From assembly GCA_000405345.1 (NCBI GenBank), contig ASPC01000064.1, positions 1 through 9,206 of the forward strand: a DNA stretch of 9,206 bases, given 5' to 3'. The DNA is from Atribacteria bacterium SCGC AAA255-N14. Its GTDB lineage: Bacteria; Atribacterota; JS1; SB-45; 34-128. The notes under the pieces are model-generated. The model was not told the origin of the DNA. It saw only the letters and a program-made list of their open reading frames with translations, and searched no databases. The position numbers and the translations under genes are program-made. Positions 1-6,877 of this stretch are shown here, in pieces (the first letter of the stretch is position 1; every line of letters begins with the position of its first letter).

Positions 1-31
1 GACGTAAAAACCAAAATTTAGTATTGAGAAA

Positions 32-72
32 AAGTTTTGAGTTTTGAATTATAGTTTTGCGTTTTTAGCTTT
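32..72 (-). repeat. Interior spacer word, copy 1
   Basis: On the minus strand it begins AAGCTAAAAACGCAAAACTA and continues through ATAATTCAAAACT. It is related to the words at 753-787, 1430-1508 and 6711-6730, and exactly shares 22 nt (52-73) with 1489-1510. Confidence 0.75.
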
Positions 73-114
73 AAGCTTTTCGCTATATAATGATGACTGA
101 AAACTTGTATTTAA

Positions 115-150
115 AACTAACGACTAACGACTATTCACTAACGACTAATC
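115..150 (-). repeat. GTGAAT-core repeat module directly after rpsG
   Basis: It contains CTAACGAC and CGACTATTCACTAACGAC units on the plus strand. Positions 117-142 (26 nt) match 6642-6667 exactly in inverted orientation, and 124-148 (25 nt) match 862-886 exactly in direct orientation. Confidence 0.85.
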
Positions 151-153
151 AAT

Positions 154-624
154 TTACCACCTGTAATGAGCAAATGCTTTATTTGCTTCAGCCATTTTAT
201 GAGTATCTTCTTTCTTTTTTACAGCTGTTCCGACACCATTCGCTGCATCTGTAAACTCTAAGGATAATTTTTCATGCATCGGTTTACCTGTTCTTTTCCT
301 GGCAAAGTTAATTATCCATCTCATCCCCAAAGTTATTCTTCTATCCGGACTTACTTCAATCGGGATCTGATAACTTGCTCCTCCAACTCTCCTTGATTTC
401 ACTTCTAATACAGGCATAACATTCTGTAAAGCTTGATTAAATACTTCCAAGGGCTCCTTTTTTGTCTTTTTTGCAGCCATATCTAAAGCACTATAAAAAA
501 TTGCTTCTGCTTTACTTTTTTTGCCATCATACATCAGCTTGTTTATAAAAAGTGTTATATTTTTATCATGGTACACAGAATCTGGTGTATTTATTCTCTT
601 TACTGCCCTTCTTCTCCTGGACAT
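154..624 (-). CDS. rpsG: 30S ribosomal protein S7
   Basis: S7 is a primary 16S rRNA-binding protein that nucleates assembly of the 30S head and lies near the decoding region and E site. The 156-residue product has the usual bacterial length. It begins [10 protein letters not shown] and carries the family blocks [13 protein letters not shown] (about residues 28-40), [16 protein letters not shown] (about 76-91) and [12 protein letters not shown] (about 100-111), and ends in AHYRW. The ATG is set by a strong Shine-Dalgarno (AGAGGTGG on the minus strand, positions 631-638) 6 nt upstream, and by the canonical S7 N-terminus. It lies 270 bp downstream of rpsL in the str operon order, with the long spacer filled by repeats. 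It is probably co-transcribed with rpsL from the promoter at 1338-1366. The TAA stop is followed within 3 nt by a GTGAAT-core repeat. I see no damage to the gene. Family assignment is essentially certain. Confidence 0.98.
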   Translation of the reverse strand: MSRRRRAVKRINTPDSVYHDKNITLFINKLMYDGKKSKAEAIFYSALDMAAKKTKKEPLEVFNQALQNVMPVLEVKSRRVGGASYQIPIEVSPDRRITLGMRWIINFARKRTGKPMHEKLSLEFTDAANGVGTAVKKKEDTHKMAEANKAFAHYRW

Positions 625-649
625 TATTTACCACCTCTATCTTTATAAA

Positions 650-699
650 TTAGTATTTCAAATTAGTATTTAGTATATAGTGAATAGTATTTAGTAATA
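650..699 (+). repeat. Inverted GTGAAT-core module upstream of rpsG, TAGTATTT variant
   Basis: The plus strand shows repeated TTAGTATTT units around ATAGTGAATAGTATTTAG. Relative to the genes it is inverted compared with the stop-proximal copies. It ends 11 nt before the rpsG Shine-Dalgarno. Confidence 0.65.
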
Positions 700-718
700 A
701 AAAGAAAAACTAAATTTG

Positions 719-748
719 TATTCACGTGATACGCAATACTCGATACGA
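719..748 (-). repeat. GTGAAT-core module, CGTATC variant, inside the rpsL-rpsG spacer
   Basis: On the plus strand it reads TATTCACGTGATACG and then CAATACTCGATACG. It has the same architecture as the module at 6836-6870, with CGTATC-type units in place of CGTTAG-type units around the GTGAAT core. Confidence 0.55.
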
Positions 749-752
749 AAAA

Positions 753-787
753 AAGTTTTAAGTTTTGAATTATGGTTTTTCGCTTTT
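753..787 (-). repeat. Interior spacer word, copy 2
   Basis: Positions 763-787 are the exact 25-nt reverse complement of 1428-1452 in the rpoC-rpsL spacer. The word contains AAAAGCGAAAAACC followed by ATAATTCAAAA on the minus strand. Confidence 0.85.
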
Positions 788-860
788 AATTTTAATTTTT
801 TAATTTAATTAGAACAAGTATTTTATTAACTTAAAACTATACGCTAAACGCTAATTATAT

Positions 861-893
861 GCTAACGACTATTCACTAACGACTAACGACTTG
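861..893 (-). repeat. GTGAAT-core repeat module directly after rpsL
   Basis: It ends 1 nt from the rpsL stop. Positions 862-886 are identical over 25 nt to 124-148 downstream of rpsG. It is made of tandem GTTAGTC units around a GTGAAT core in gene orientation. Confidence 0.85.
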
Positions 894-894
894 T

Positions 895-1281
895 TTATTG
901 CTTGCTTGTCTTCTTTGGTCTTTTAGTGCCATATCTTGAACGCCCTTGCATTCTATTTTCTACTCCAGTGGTATCCATAACTCCTCTGACAATATGATAT
1001 CTAACTCCTGGTAAATCTTTTACCCTTCCACCCCTTAAGAGTACAATAGAATGTTCTTGAAGATTATGCCCTATTCCGGGAATATACGCAGTAACCTCCA
1101 TATTATTAGTTAATCTTACTCGAGTGACTTTTCTTAAGGCGGAATTAGGTTTCTTGGGAGTTATAGTCCAAACTCTGGTACATACTCCTCTTTTTAAGGG
1201 GCTGCCTTGCAAAGAGGGTGTACCAGATTTTTTAAAGACCTTTTTTCTACCTTTTCTTACTAATTGGTTTATGGTAGGCAT
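895..1281 (-). CDS. rpsL: 30S ribosomal protein S12
   Basis: S12 sits at the 30S decoding centre, helps control translational accuracy and is the classic streptomycin-resistance locus. The 128-residue product starts [14 protein letters not shown] and contains [12 protein letters not shown] (residues 41-52) and [13 protein letters not shown] (84-96), both diagnostic. The lysines whose substitution typically gives streptomycin resistance, K43 and K88, are unchanged, so the protein looks like the sensitive type (inference). D89, the position methylthiolated by RimO in bacteria that have it, is present. The ATG is preceded by AAGGAAGGT (1287-1295) at 5 nt spacing. A strong promoter at 1338-1366 would give a leader of about 50 nt. 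The gene follows rpoC by 260 bp with no L7Ae-like gene between them. The C-terminus (RPKKTSKQ) is slightly longer than in many S12 proteins but basic, as usual. Confidence 0.98.
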   Translation of the reverse strand: MPTINQLVRKGRKKVFKKSGTPSLQGSPLKRGVCTRVWTITPKKPNSALRKVTRVRLTNNMEVTAYIPGIGHNLQEHSIVLLRGGRVKDLPGVRYHIVRGVMDTTGVENRMQGRSRYGTKRPKKTSKQ

Positions 1282-1337
1282 ATCTTACCTTCCTTTGTCT
1301 AAATTTATCAACATCCTATAAATAAAAATACTTTTAT

Positions 1338-1366
1338 ATTCTAACAGCATCAGTATTTGATGTCAA
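1338..1366 (-). promoter_or_regulatory. Sigma-70-type promoter for rpsL-rpsG, with extended -10
   Basis: On the minus strand TTGACA (1366-1361, a perfect -35) is followed by a 17-nt spacer and TAGAAT (1343-1338, five of six -10 positions). TG one base upstream of the -10 makes it an extended -10. Transcription would start near the G at 1331, giving a leader of about 50 nt with the rpsL Shine-Dalgarno near its end. This is the best promoter match I found in the window, and it lies outside the repeat-filled part of the spacer. It implies that rpsL-rpsG can be expressed independently of rpoBC. Confidence 0.82.
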
Positions 1367-1429
1367 GCTAAATTACTATAAAAATCGTATCTGTATCGCG
1401 TTAGTATTAAACTAAAAACTTAAAGCGAA

Positions 1430-1508
1430 AAGCGAAAAACCATAATTCAAAATTCAAAACTTTTTCTTTAATTTTAAGTTTTAAGTTTTAGTTTTGCGTT
1501 TTTAGCTT
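1430..1508. repeat. Imperfect inverted repeat with 33-nt arms in the rpoC-rpsL spacer
   Basis: The left arm is 1430-1462, the loop 1463-1475 (13 nt), and the right arm 1476-1508. By hand, 24 of 33 positions are complementary, with the loop-proximal AAAACTT/AAGTTTT and the outer AAGC/GCTT segments perfect. In RNA it would be an AU-rich hairpin. It lacks a GC-rich stem followed by a U-run, so I do not call it a terminator. The arms are themselves copies of the interior spacer word. Confidence 0.65.
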
Positions 1509-1525
1509 TACACTTTACGCTCTGA

Positions 1526-1547
1526 TACTATTCACTAGTGACTAATC
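1526..1547 (-). repeat. GTGAAT-core module overlapping the rpoC stop codon
   Basis: In gene orientation it reads GATTAGTCACTAGTGAATAG, a variant of the start of the module after rpsG. The TAG at its second to fourth triplet positions (1544-1542) is the rpoC stop, and the GAT before it encodes the last residue. Confidence 0.7.
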
Positions 1548-4500
1548 AAGCTCTAACTCTTGATCTGTGGTGCTGTCTGACATTTTCTCTTTACTATCTT
1601 TATCTTCTTCTTTAAATATATCTATCTTCTTTTCTATCTGCTCTCCTTCTTCCTCTTTAAATATTTCTTCCATTTTTTCTTCTTCCTCATGTGAGTAATC
1701 AACTTCTATTTCTCTATATTTATTTAAACCTGTCCCTGCGGGTATTATGTTACCAATAATAACGTTTTCCTTTAAACCATAAAGCTTATCTACCTTCCCC
1801 TTGATAGAAGCATTGGTTAAAACATGAGTAGTTCTCTGAAATGATGCAGCAGACAAAAAACTTTCAGTAGAAAGCGAGGCTTGAGTAATACCTTGGATTA
1901 TGGGCATTCCTACTGCTACAAACTTCTTCCTTTTAATAAATCCTACATTTTCAATTATATTAATACATGCAATCTTATTGTTTGCCCTAACTGTTATTAA
2001 ATCCACATGTCTATTGCAAATTTCTGTTGCGTGGTTCCTGGTTATTTTTTTGCCTCCATTAATTACAACTTCACCTGTTTCCGGATCCAAAATATCTGAA
2101 GCAGCAATTTTACCTACTACATTGTCGTAAAGAAATTCTAAAGTTCTACCTTCTAAAGAAAAATATCTTCCATCTTCCAATGGTAGCTCACTTAATTTAT
2201 ACAATAATATTTTTTTAATTAAATTCTTACTTATTATTTGATCCTTATCCGCGACAATATTACCGCTTGCTGGATCTTTGATATCTTCGCCAATGGGTCG
2301 GCCAATAATTTCATCTTTAATTGATCTGATCAGTCCGTCTCTTACGGATATCTCCTTAATTTCTTTCCATACCTTTATTCTATCTACATTAGCTTTTATG
2401 ATTTTATCTATTTCTGAGGAAGTAAGTTGCTTGTTCGCACTTAATAAAACTTGAGAATCTTCTGGATTAATAATATCTGCAGCAGTAATCCTGTCTTCTA
2501 TCTTTTCATAAATATCTGGTTTAGCACAACTTATTGTTCTAATATTATTATTAGCAATTTTTGCTGCCATTTCTTTGCTAATGACCTCATTAAATTTTAT
2601 CTTAGAATCATTTAGATTGTCCGTTTCAGTGTTGTCTTCTCGAAGATTATTTTTAATCATACCAACCAAAATATTGCCAGTTATTCTTTCTGTAAAGAAA
2701 TTTTCTCCTTTAACAATAGTAAATTGTTTATTTTCTTGATCTTCAACTATCAATGCAGTAAAATCACTGCTTTCAATTTTAGGTATAACCTTATTAGTAA
2801 TAACTTTTCCCTCTTCAACTATTATCTCACCTGTTTTAGCATTTACCAACGAAAAGATAGCTTTTTTATTTTCTAATAATTCTCTGTTCTTCTTGTTAAT
2901 TTCTTCATTTTCTTCTACTACTTTTTTATTGGCCCTTTCAAAATCTGATACATATACTAATTCTCCGGATAGTAACTCAGAGTCACGTGCTGATCTGACA
3001 TAAATCATGTTTAAGCGGGCAATCTGACGAATTATTGTTTCGATATGTTTGTCACTGATTTTAACCCCTTGTGATCTATATACTGCTTGTATTTCTTTTA
3101 ATAAATATTCTTGAACTGCCTTAATTCCCTGAATCTTTAAAATATCATGAGGATCAATAAACCCGACAGTCAATCTTTCTCCAGCTCTAATCTTTTGTCC
3201 CTTTTCTACTATTAGTCTTAAATCAACGGGAATATTATAGATCTTTTTCTTTTCTTCAATAGCATCTTTATTTTCTTTTGATGTTTCAGGATTAATTACT
3301 ACCTGCTTCTTATAATTGTTCTCAGTAATAATTTCCTCTATTGTTCCATTTATTTCACTGATTACTGCTTGTTTTTTTGGCTTTCTTACCTCAAAAAGTT
3401 GTTCTACCCGTGGCAAGCCTAAAGTAATATCTTCACCGCTTATTTTAACTCCTCCGGTATGAAAAGTTCTTAAAGTTAATTGTGTCCCTGGTTCTCCAAT
3501 AGATTGAGCTGCAATAACTCCTACGGCTTCTCCGATATTTACTAATTTACCAATAGCCAAATCTTTGCCATAGCATTTAGCACATATTCCATGTTCTGCT
3601 CTGCAAGTTAAAACTGACCTAACCTTAACTTCTTTTATCCCCGCTTCCGAAATCTTTTTTGCGCTTTTTTCGTCAATTTCTTCCCCTAGTCCGACTAATA
3701 CTTCACCGGTTTTGGAATCTGTTACCTCTTCTTGAGTTATTCGCCCTACCAACCTTTCTTCTAAAGTCTCGATTACATTCCCGTCATCTTGAAAGGCTCT
3801 GATAATTATTCCGTCAGATGTGCCACAGTCTTCTTCTCTGATAATTGCATCTTGAGCTACATCAACCAATCTTCTGGTTAAATATCCTGATTTTGAAGTT
3901 CTAAGAGCAGTATCTGCTAACCCTTTTCGAGCTCCATGGGTAGAAATAAAATACTCTAATACTGTCAAACCATCTCTAAAATTAGATCTAATAGGAAATT
4001 CAATAATTTTTCCCGAAGGATCAGCCATTAAACCCCTCATCCCGGCTAATTGACCAATCTGTCGTTTACTTCCCCGAGCTCCGGAATCAGCCATAATATA
4101 TAAAGGATTAAATTTGTCTAAATTCTTTAAAATAGCATCAACTACATCATTTGCAGCCTTGGTCCAAGAATTTACAATTTTCTGTTCTCTCTCATCATCC
4201 ATAATTAATCCATAATTATATTGTTCTTGAATTTTATCTACTTCCTTTTCAGCCACTTCTAATATCTCATTTTTCTGGGAAGGTATTTCTAAATCTGCTA
4301 TCCCTATAGAAATTCCGGAAGAAGTAGCGAAATTAAAGCCTAATTTTTTAATCTTATCTAAAATATCAACAGTTATTTCTTTTCCATATTTTCGGTAAAC
4401 AAAAGATATAATTTTTTCTAAGGATTTTTTGGTTATGGTTAAATTGATAAAATCCATATCGTCAGGGAAAATTTCGTTAAAAATAATTCTACCAACCGAT

Positions 4501-6617
4501 GTACCCTTTAAGGAGTTACGTATTTTGTATTTAATTTTAGCATGTAAATCTATAAAGCCATCCTCAGAAGCCCTTATTGCCTCATTAGGATTACCGAAAA
4601 TTTTCCCCTCGCCTTTTTTCCCGCTTTCCCGCATAGTTAGATAATAACAACCTAAAATTATATCCTGACTGGGTAAAGCTATGGGTAAACCATTAGCTGG
4701 AGAGAGTATATTATTCGAAGATAGCATTAATATTTCTGCTTCAGCTTGAGCTTCCGGCGAAAGAGGAACATGAACTGCCATCTGATCACCGTCAAAATCT
4801 GCATTAAAAGCTGCGCAAACTAAAGGATGAATCTGAATTGCATTTCCTTCCACCAAAATAGGTTTAAAAGCTTGAACTCCTAAACGATGTAATGTCGGTG
4901 CCCGATTTAATAAAATAGGACGATCTTTTGTAACATCCTTCAATATACTCCAGACTTCCGGCTTGCCTTTCTCTACTATTTTTTTGGCAGTTTTGATATT
5001 ATGAGCCAAATCCTTAGCTACCAATTCTCTCATTACATATGGCTTGAACAGCTCCAGAGCCATTTTTTTAGGTAATCCGCATTGGTAAAATTTTAAATTA
5101 GGACCTACTACAATTACCGATCTTCCTGAATAATCCACTCTTTTGCCTAAAAGGTTCTGTCTAAATCTACCTTTCTTACCTTTTAACATATCGCTTAACG
5201 ATTTAAGGGGTCTATTCCCGGTGCCAAGTACTGCTCGCCCTCTCCTGCCGTTGTCTATCAAAGCATCAACCGCTTCCTGTAACATCCGTTTTTCATTTTT
5301 AATAATAATTTCCGGTGCCTCTAATTCTAATAATCTTTTTAATCTGTTATTCCGATTTATAACTCTCCTATATAGATCATTCAAATCTGAAGTGGCAAAA
5401 CGCCCTCCCTCCAATTGCACCATAGGCCTTAGGTCTGGAGGAATAACTGGGATTATTTCTAATACCATCCATTCGGGTTTGCAATTAGATTTACGAAATG
5501 CCTCAACTATCTGTAATCTTTTAATAATCTTTTTCGTTTTTTGACCACTGGTTTTTTTTAATTCTTCACGAAGTTCCAAAGTTAATTTATCTAAGGGCAC
5601 CTCCTTCAATAACTCTTTAATTGCTTCTGCCCCTATCCCGGCTTTAAATTCGGGATCATAATTACCTAGAAGGAGCTTTTCTATTTCTAAAATTATTTCT
5701 CCTCTTTTGTGAGAAGTATTACCTGGGTGTATTACTACGTAACAAGACTCTTCAATGTTTTGAGTGGTTAATTTTGCCCGCAAGGATAAGTTTTTTTCTT
5801 CTTCTAACCTTTTTAAGTTTGTCTCAGAAATTAAACCAGTAATTTTAGTAATTCGATATTGGGTCTCCTTATTTTCTACATCTTCTTCTTTAACTTCTTC
5901 TTTAATCCCTTCTTCAACCTCTTCTTTTTCTTCTTCGTTTTCAGATTCTTCCTCTTTACTTACAGGAAACAATAATTCCTTTTGATAAAATATTTTACCA
6001 AATATTTTCTGCAGATCCTGATCCTCTTCCTCCGAAATTACATCACCTATTTTTCGAGAAAATGTTTTTACTTTATTAACATTATGAACCGGTTCAGCAT
6101 TAAATTTTTCATTATACTTTTTATGAATACGATATTCTGCTTCTAGAATTATATCTCCTTTTTCTAAATCTGTTCCGCCTTTCTCAATAACTTCGAATAA
6201 CTGTTCTCTTCTTCGGTCTGGAGCATAGTATAATATTTTTTCTAAGTTACGAGGGGATATGTCCAAAAGTAGAGATAAGGGGCTGGGAATAGCCTTAAAA
6301 TACCAAACATGGGAAACAGAAGAAGCTAATTTAATATGCCCCATTCTTTCCCTTCTGGTGATAGACTTAGTAACTTCGACTCCACATCTATCACAAATTA
6401 CACCTTTATATCTTATCCTTTTGTATTTTCCACAACTACATTCCCAATCTTTAACTGGTCCAAATATTCTTTCGCAAAATAAACCATCTTTCTCTGGTCT
6501 TAAGGTTCTATAATTTATAGTTTCTGGTTTTTTAACTTCACCATGAGACCATTTTTTTATTTGCTCTGGTGAAGCCAATCCGATTTTGAGCGAGTTAAAA
6601 CTCTTCAAAATTGTCAA
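1542..6617 (-). CDS. rpoC: DNA-directed RNA polymerase subunit beta-prime, with two large insertions
   Basis: Beta-prime forms the catalytic half of the RNA polymerase cleft together with beta. The 1691-residue product is longer than the roughly 1200-1400 residues common in bacteria. In order: the N-terminal clamp with the first zinc site (C60, C62, C75, C78); an insertion with an acidic stretch (about 176-322); the [21 protein letters not shown] block (392-412); the catalytic NADFDGD (605-611), whose aspartates 607, 609 and 611 hold Mg2+; the bridge helix (about 886-917); the second zinc site (C931, C1005, C1012, C1015); the trigger loop (about 1039-1081), without the E. coli insertion; an extra segment of about 300 aa (about 1240-1565); the conserved [18 protein letters not shown] block (1577-1594); and a charged, acidic tail (1643-1691). 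The start is TTG: an in-frame TAG lies 12 nt upstream, AGGGGGT sits 7 nt before it, and the next in-frame Met is residue 92, beyond the first zinc site. The TAG stop lies inside a repeat module. Confidence 0.98.
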   Translation of the reverse strand: MTILKSFNSLKIGLASPEQIKKWSHGEVKKPETINYRTLRPEKDGLFCERIFGPVKDWECSCGKYKRIRYKGVICDRCGVEVTKSITRRERMGHIKLASSVSHVWYFKAIPSPLSLLLDISPRNLEKILYYAPDRRREQLFEVIEKGGTDLEKGDIILEAEYRIHKKYNEKFNAEPVHNVNKVKTFSRKIGDVISEEEDQDLQKIFGKIFYQKELLFPVSKEEESENEEEKEEVEEGIKEEVKEEDVENKETQYRITKITGLISETNLKRLEEEKNLSLRAKLTTQNIEESCYVVIHPGNTSHKRGEIILEIEKLLLGNYDPEFKAGIGAEAIKELLKEVPLDKLTLELREELKKTSGQKTKKIIKRLQIVEAFRKSNCKPEWMVLEIIPVIPPDLRPMVQLEGGRFATSDLNDLYRRVINRNNRLKRLLELEAPEIIIKNEKRMLQEAVDALIDNGRRGRAVLGTGNRPLKSLSDMLKGKKGRFRQNLLGKRVDYSGRSVIVVGPNLKFYQCGLPKKMALELFKPYVMRELVAKDLAHNIKTAKKIVEKGKPEVWSILKDVTKDRPILLNRAPTLHRLGVQAFKPILVEGNAIQIHPLVCAAFNADFDGDQMAVHVPLSPEAQAEAEILMLSSNNILSPANGLPIALPSQDIILGCYYLTMRESGKKGEGKIFGNPNEAIRASEDGFIDLHAKIKYKIRNSLKGTSVGRIIFNEIFPDDMDFINLTITKKSLEKIISFVYRKYGKEITVDILDKIKKLGFNFATSSGISIGIADLEIPSQKNEILEVAEKEVDKIQEQYNYGLIMDDEREQKIVNSWTKAANDVVDAILKNLDKFNPLYIMADSGARGSKRQIGQLAGMRGLMADPSGKIIEFPIRSNFRDGLTVLEYFISTHGARKGLADTALRTSKSGYLTRRLVDVAQDAIIREEDCGTSDGIIIRAFQDDGNVIETLEERLVGRITQEEVTDSKTGEVLVGLGEEIDEKSAKKISEAGIKEVKVRSVLTCRAEHGICAKCYGKDLAIGKLVNIGEAVGVIAAQSIGEPGTQLTLRTFHTGGVKISGEDITLGLPRVEQLFEVRKPKKQAVISEINGTIEEIITENNYKKQVVINPETSKENKDAIEEKKKIYNIPVDLRLIVEKGQKIRAGERLTVGFIDPHDILKIQGIKAVQEYLLKEIQAVYRSQGVKISDKHIETIIRQIARLNMIYVRSARDSELLSGELVYVSDFERANKKVVEENEEINKKNRELLENKKAIFSLVNAKTGEIIVEEGKVITNKVIPKIESSDFTALIVEDQENKQFTIVKGENFFTERITGNILVGMIKNNLREDNTETDNLNDSKIKFNEVISKEMAAKIANNNIRTISCAKPDIYEKIEDRITAADIINPEDSQVLLSANKQLTSSEIDKIIKANVDRIKVWKEIKEISVRDGLIRSIKDEIIGRPIGEDIKDPASGNIVADKDQIISKNLIKKILLYKLSELPLEDGRYFSLEGRTLEFLYDNVVGKIAASDILDPETGEVVINGGKKITRNHATEICNRHVDLITVRANNKIACINIIENVGFIKRKKFVAVGMPIIQGITQASLSTESFLSAASFQRTTHVLTNASIKGKVDKLYGLKENVIIGNIIPAGTGLNKYREIEVDYSHEEEEKMEEIFKEEEGEQIEKKIDIFKEEDKDSKEKMSDSTTDQELELD
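1923..2900 (-). other. About 325-residue insertion region in the beta-prime C-terminal part, with repeated small modules
   Basis: This covers rpoC residues about 1240-1565. In E. coli and B. subtilis the flanking conserved blocks (the segment after the KHIETIIRQ block, and [11 protein letters not shown]) are separated by only a short linker. Here several stretches share the pattern G-[RK]-I-x-x-x-D-I-x-D-P-x-[TS]-G-x-[IV]-[IV] followed by a helix-like part and a closing strand: residues about 1372-1418, 1435-1480 and 1498-1546 are the clearest, with weaker ones near 1256-1293 and 1308-1365. The same pattern occurs once in the conserved core at 955-1002, just before the second zinc site. The reading frame is clean and glutamate/lysine-rich throughout, so this is protein, not a frameshift artefact. 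Confidence 0.7.
5652..6092 (-). other. N-terminal insertion in beta-prime with an acidic low-complexity stretch
   Basis: This covers rpoC residues about 176-322, between the [16 protein letters not shown] segment and [15 protein letters not shown]. subtilis and E. coli beta-prime have no such block here. Residues about 220-252 are almost all E and K with scattered V, N and S, and look disordered. The rest alternates beta-like and helix-like stretches, including [19 protein letters not shown] and [10 protein letters not shown]. Thermus and Thermotoga also carry a clamp insertion in roughly this area; whether this one is homologous cannot be judged by eye. Confidence 0.65.
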
Positions 6618-6624
6618 TATAATT

Positions 6625-6631
6625 ACCCCCT
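6625..6631 (-). promoter_or_regulatory. Shine-Dalgarno that fixes the TTG start of rpoC
   Basis: AGGGGGT on the minus strand lies 7 nt upstream of TTG (6617-6615). An in-frame TAG (6632-6630) overlaps its upstream edge, so the reading frame cannot extend further up, and no ATG or GTG lies between the stop and this TTG. The resulting N-terminus ([19 protein letters not shown]) matches the family's usual start. Confidence 0.85.
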
Positions 6632-6636
6632 ATTGA

Positions 6637-6668
6637 TAGTGGTTAGTGAATAGTCGTTAGTCGTTAGC
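6637..6668 (+). repeat. Inverted GTGAAT-core module upstream of rpoC
   Basis: Positions 6642-6667 are the exact 26-nt reverse complement of 117-142 downstream of rpsG, more than 6 kb away. It ends 5 nt before the rpoC Shine-Dalgarno and is inverted relative to the stop-proximal copies. Confidence 0.85.
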
Positions 6669-6710
6669 ATTAAATGCTGGTTTTCAGTGTGCAACTAAAA
6701 TGCTAAAACT

Positions 6711-6730
6711 AAAAGCTAAAAACCATAATT
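6711..6730 (+). repeat. Interior spacer word, copy 4
   Basis: The plus strand reads AAAAGCTAAAAACCATAATT, differing at one of 20 positions from the start of the exact word at 1428-1452. Confidence 0.7.
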
Positions 6731-6835
6731 ATTATTTAAGAATTTAGGATTCAAAAAAACATACAACCTAAATATACTCTCATAACTTAAAATAATTCTA
6801 AATACGAAATTCTGGTTCCTGGCTCCTATTTTCTT

Positions 6836-6870
6836 TACGAGATACGATTCACGAGATACGAGATGCGAAT
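6836..6870 (-). repeat. GTGAAT-core module after rpoB, CGTATC variant
   Basis: The plus strand shows ACGAGATACG units around GATTCACGAG. It ends 7 nt from the rpoB stop and occupies the same place and orientation as the CGTTAG-type modules after the other three genes. Confidence 0.65.
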
Positions 6871-6877
6871 TTAGTTT

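Larger units (their letters stand above)
1..153. repeat. Repeat-filled spacer downstream of rpsG, cut by the window edge
   Basis: No gene is seen. Reading away from rpsG it begins 3 nt after the stop with a GTGAAT-core module (115-150), then contains a copy of the AAGC-type interior word (32-72). A shorter partner at about 3-18 could pair imperfectly with about 53-68. The 22 nt at 52-73 are identical to 1489-1510 in the rpoC-rpsL spacer. No GC-rich terminator hairpin is visible. Confidence 0.75.
625..894. repeat. Repeat-filled rpsL-rpsG spacer (270 bp)
   Basis: No coding potential is evident. In transcription order it holds a GTGAAT module (861-893), an 11-bp perfect inverted repeat (828-838 with 754-764), an AAGCG-type word (753-787), a TACG/GTGAAT-type module (719-748), an inverted module of TAGTATTT units (650-699), and then only the rpsG Shine-Dalgarno region. 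Almost the entire spacer is accounted for by these words. Confidence 0.75.
1282..1541. repeat. rpoC-rpsL spacer (260 bp): repeat half plus promoter half
   Basis: The rpoC-proximal part (about 1383-1541) consists of repeat words: a GTGAAT module overlapping the rpoC stop, a long imperfect inverted repeat (1430-1508), and a CGTATC/GCGTTAG-type stretch (1383-1407). The rpsL-proximal part (about 1282-1366) looks like ordinary leader DNA with a promoter and Shine-Dalgarno. No gene is seen. Confidence 0.75.
6618..6877. repeat. Repeat-filled rpoB-rpoC spacer (260 bp)
   Basis: No gene is seen. In transcription order it has a CGTATCTCGTGAAT-type module (6836-6870), a GGAGCCAGGAACCAG stretch (about 6814-6828), an AT-rich imperfect inverted repeat (6786-6799 with 6727-6740), the interior word (6711-6730), an inverted CGTTAG-type module (6637-6668), then the rpoC Shine-Dalgarno. 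rpoB and rpoC are usually much closer together. Confidence 0.7.

Noticed and set aside
1..153. Intrinsic terminator after rpsG, or after the other genes
   Set aside because: No GC-rich stem followed by a U-run was found in any spacer; the inverted repeats present are AU-rich and lack that layout.
854..882. Second promoter for rpsG (TATAAT at 859-854, with TCGTTA 17 nt upstream)
   Set aside because: The -10 is perfect, but the -35 matches only three of six positions and lies inside the repeat module; a chance TATAAT is likely in such AT-rich DNA.
115..893. CRISPR array
   Set aside because: The repeated words are not regularly spaced, there are no unique spacers of constant length, orientation varies, and the copies are spread over different intergenic regions with genes between them.
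1923..2900. A frameshift, fusion or inserted gene within rpoC
   Set aside because: The reading frame is continuous, conserved beta-prime blocks resume on both sides in the correct order, and composition matches the rest of the gene; an in-frame domain insertion fits better.
6666..6678. Short palindrome AGCATTAAATGCT as an operator
   Set aside because: It is a single copy with a 1-nt centre next to repeat units, and there is no second site or linked regulator to support an operator.
6727..6755. Promoter for rpoC in the rpoB-rpoC spacer (TTGAAT, about 17 nt, TAATTA on the minus strand)
   Set aside because: The -10 is poor and there is no supporting TG; not distinguishable from AT-rich background.
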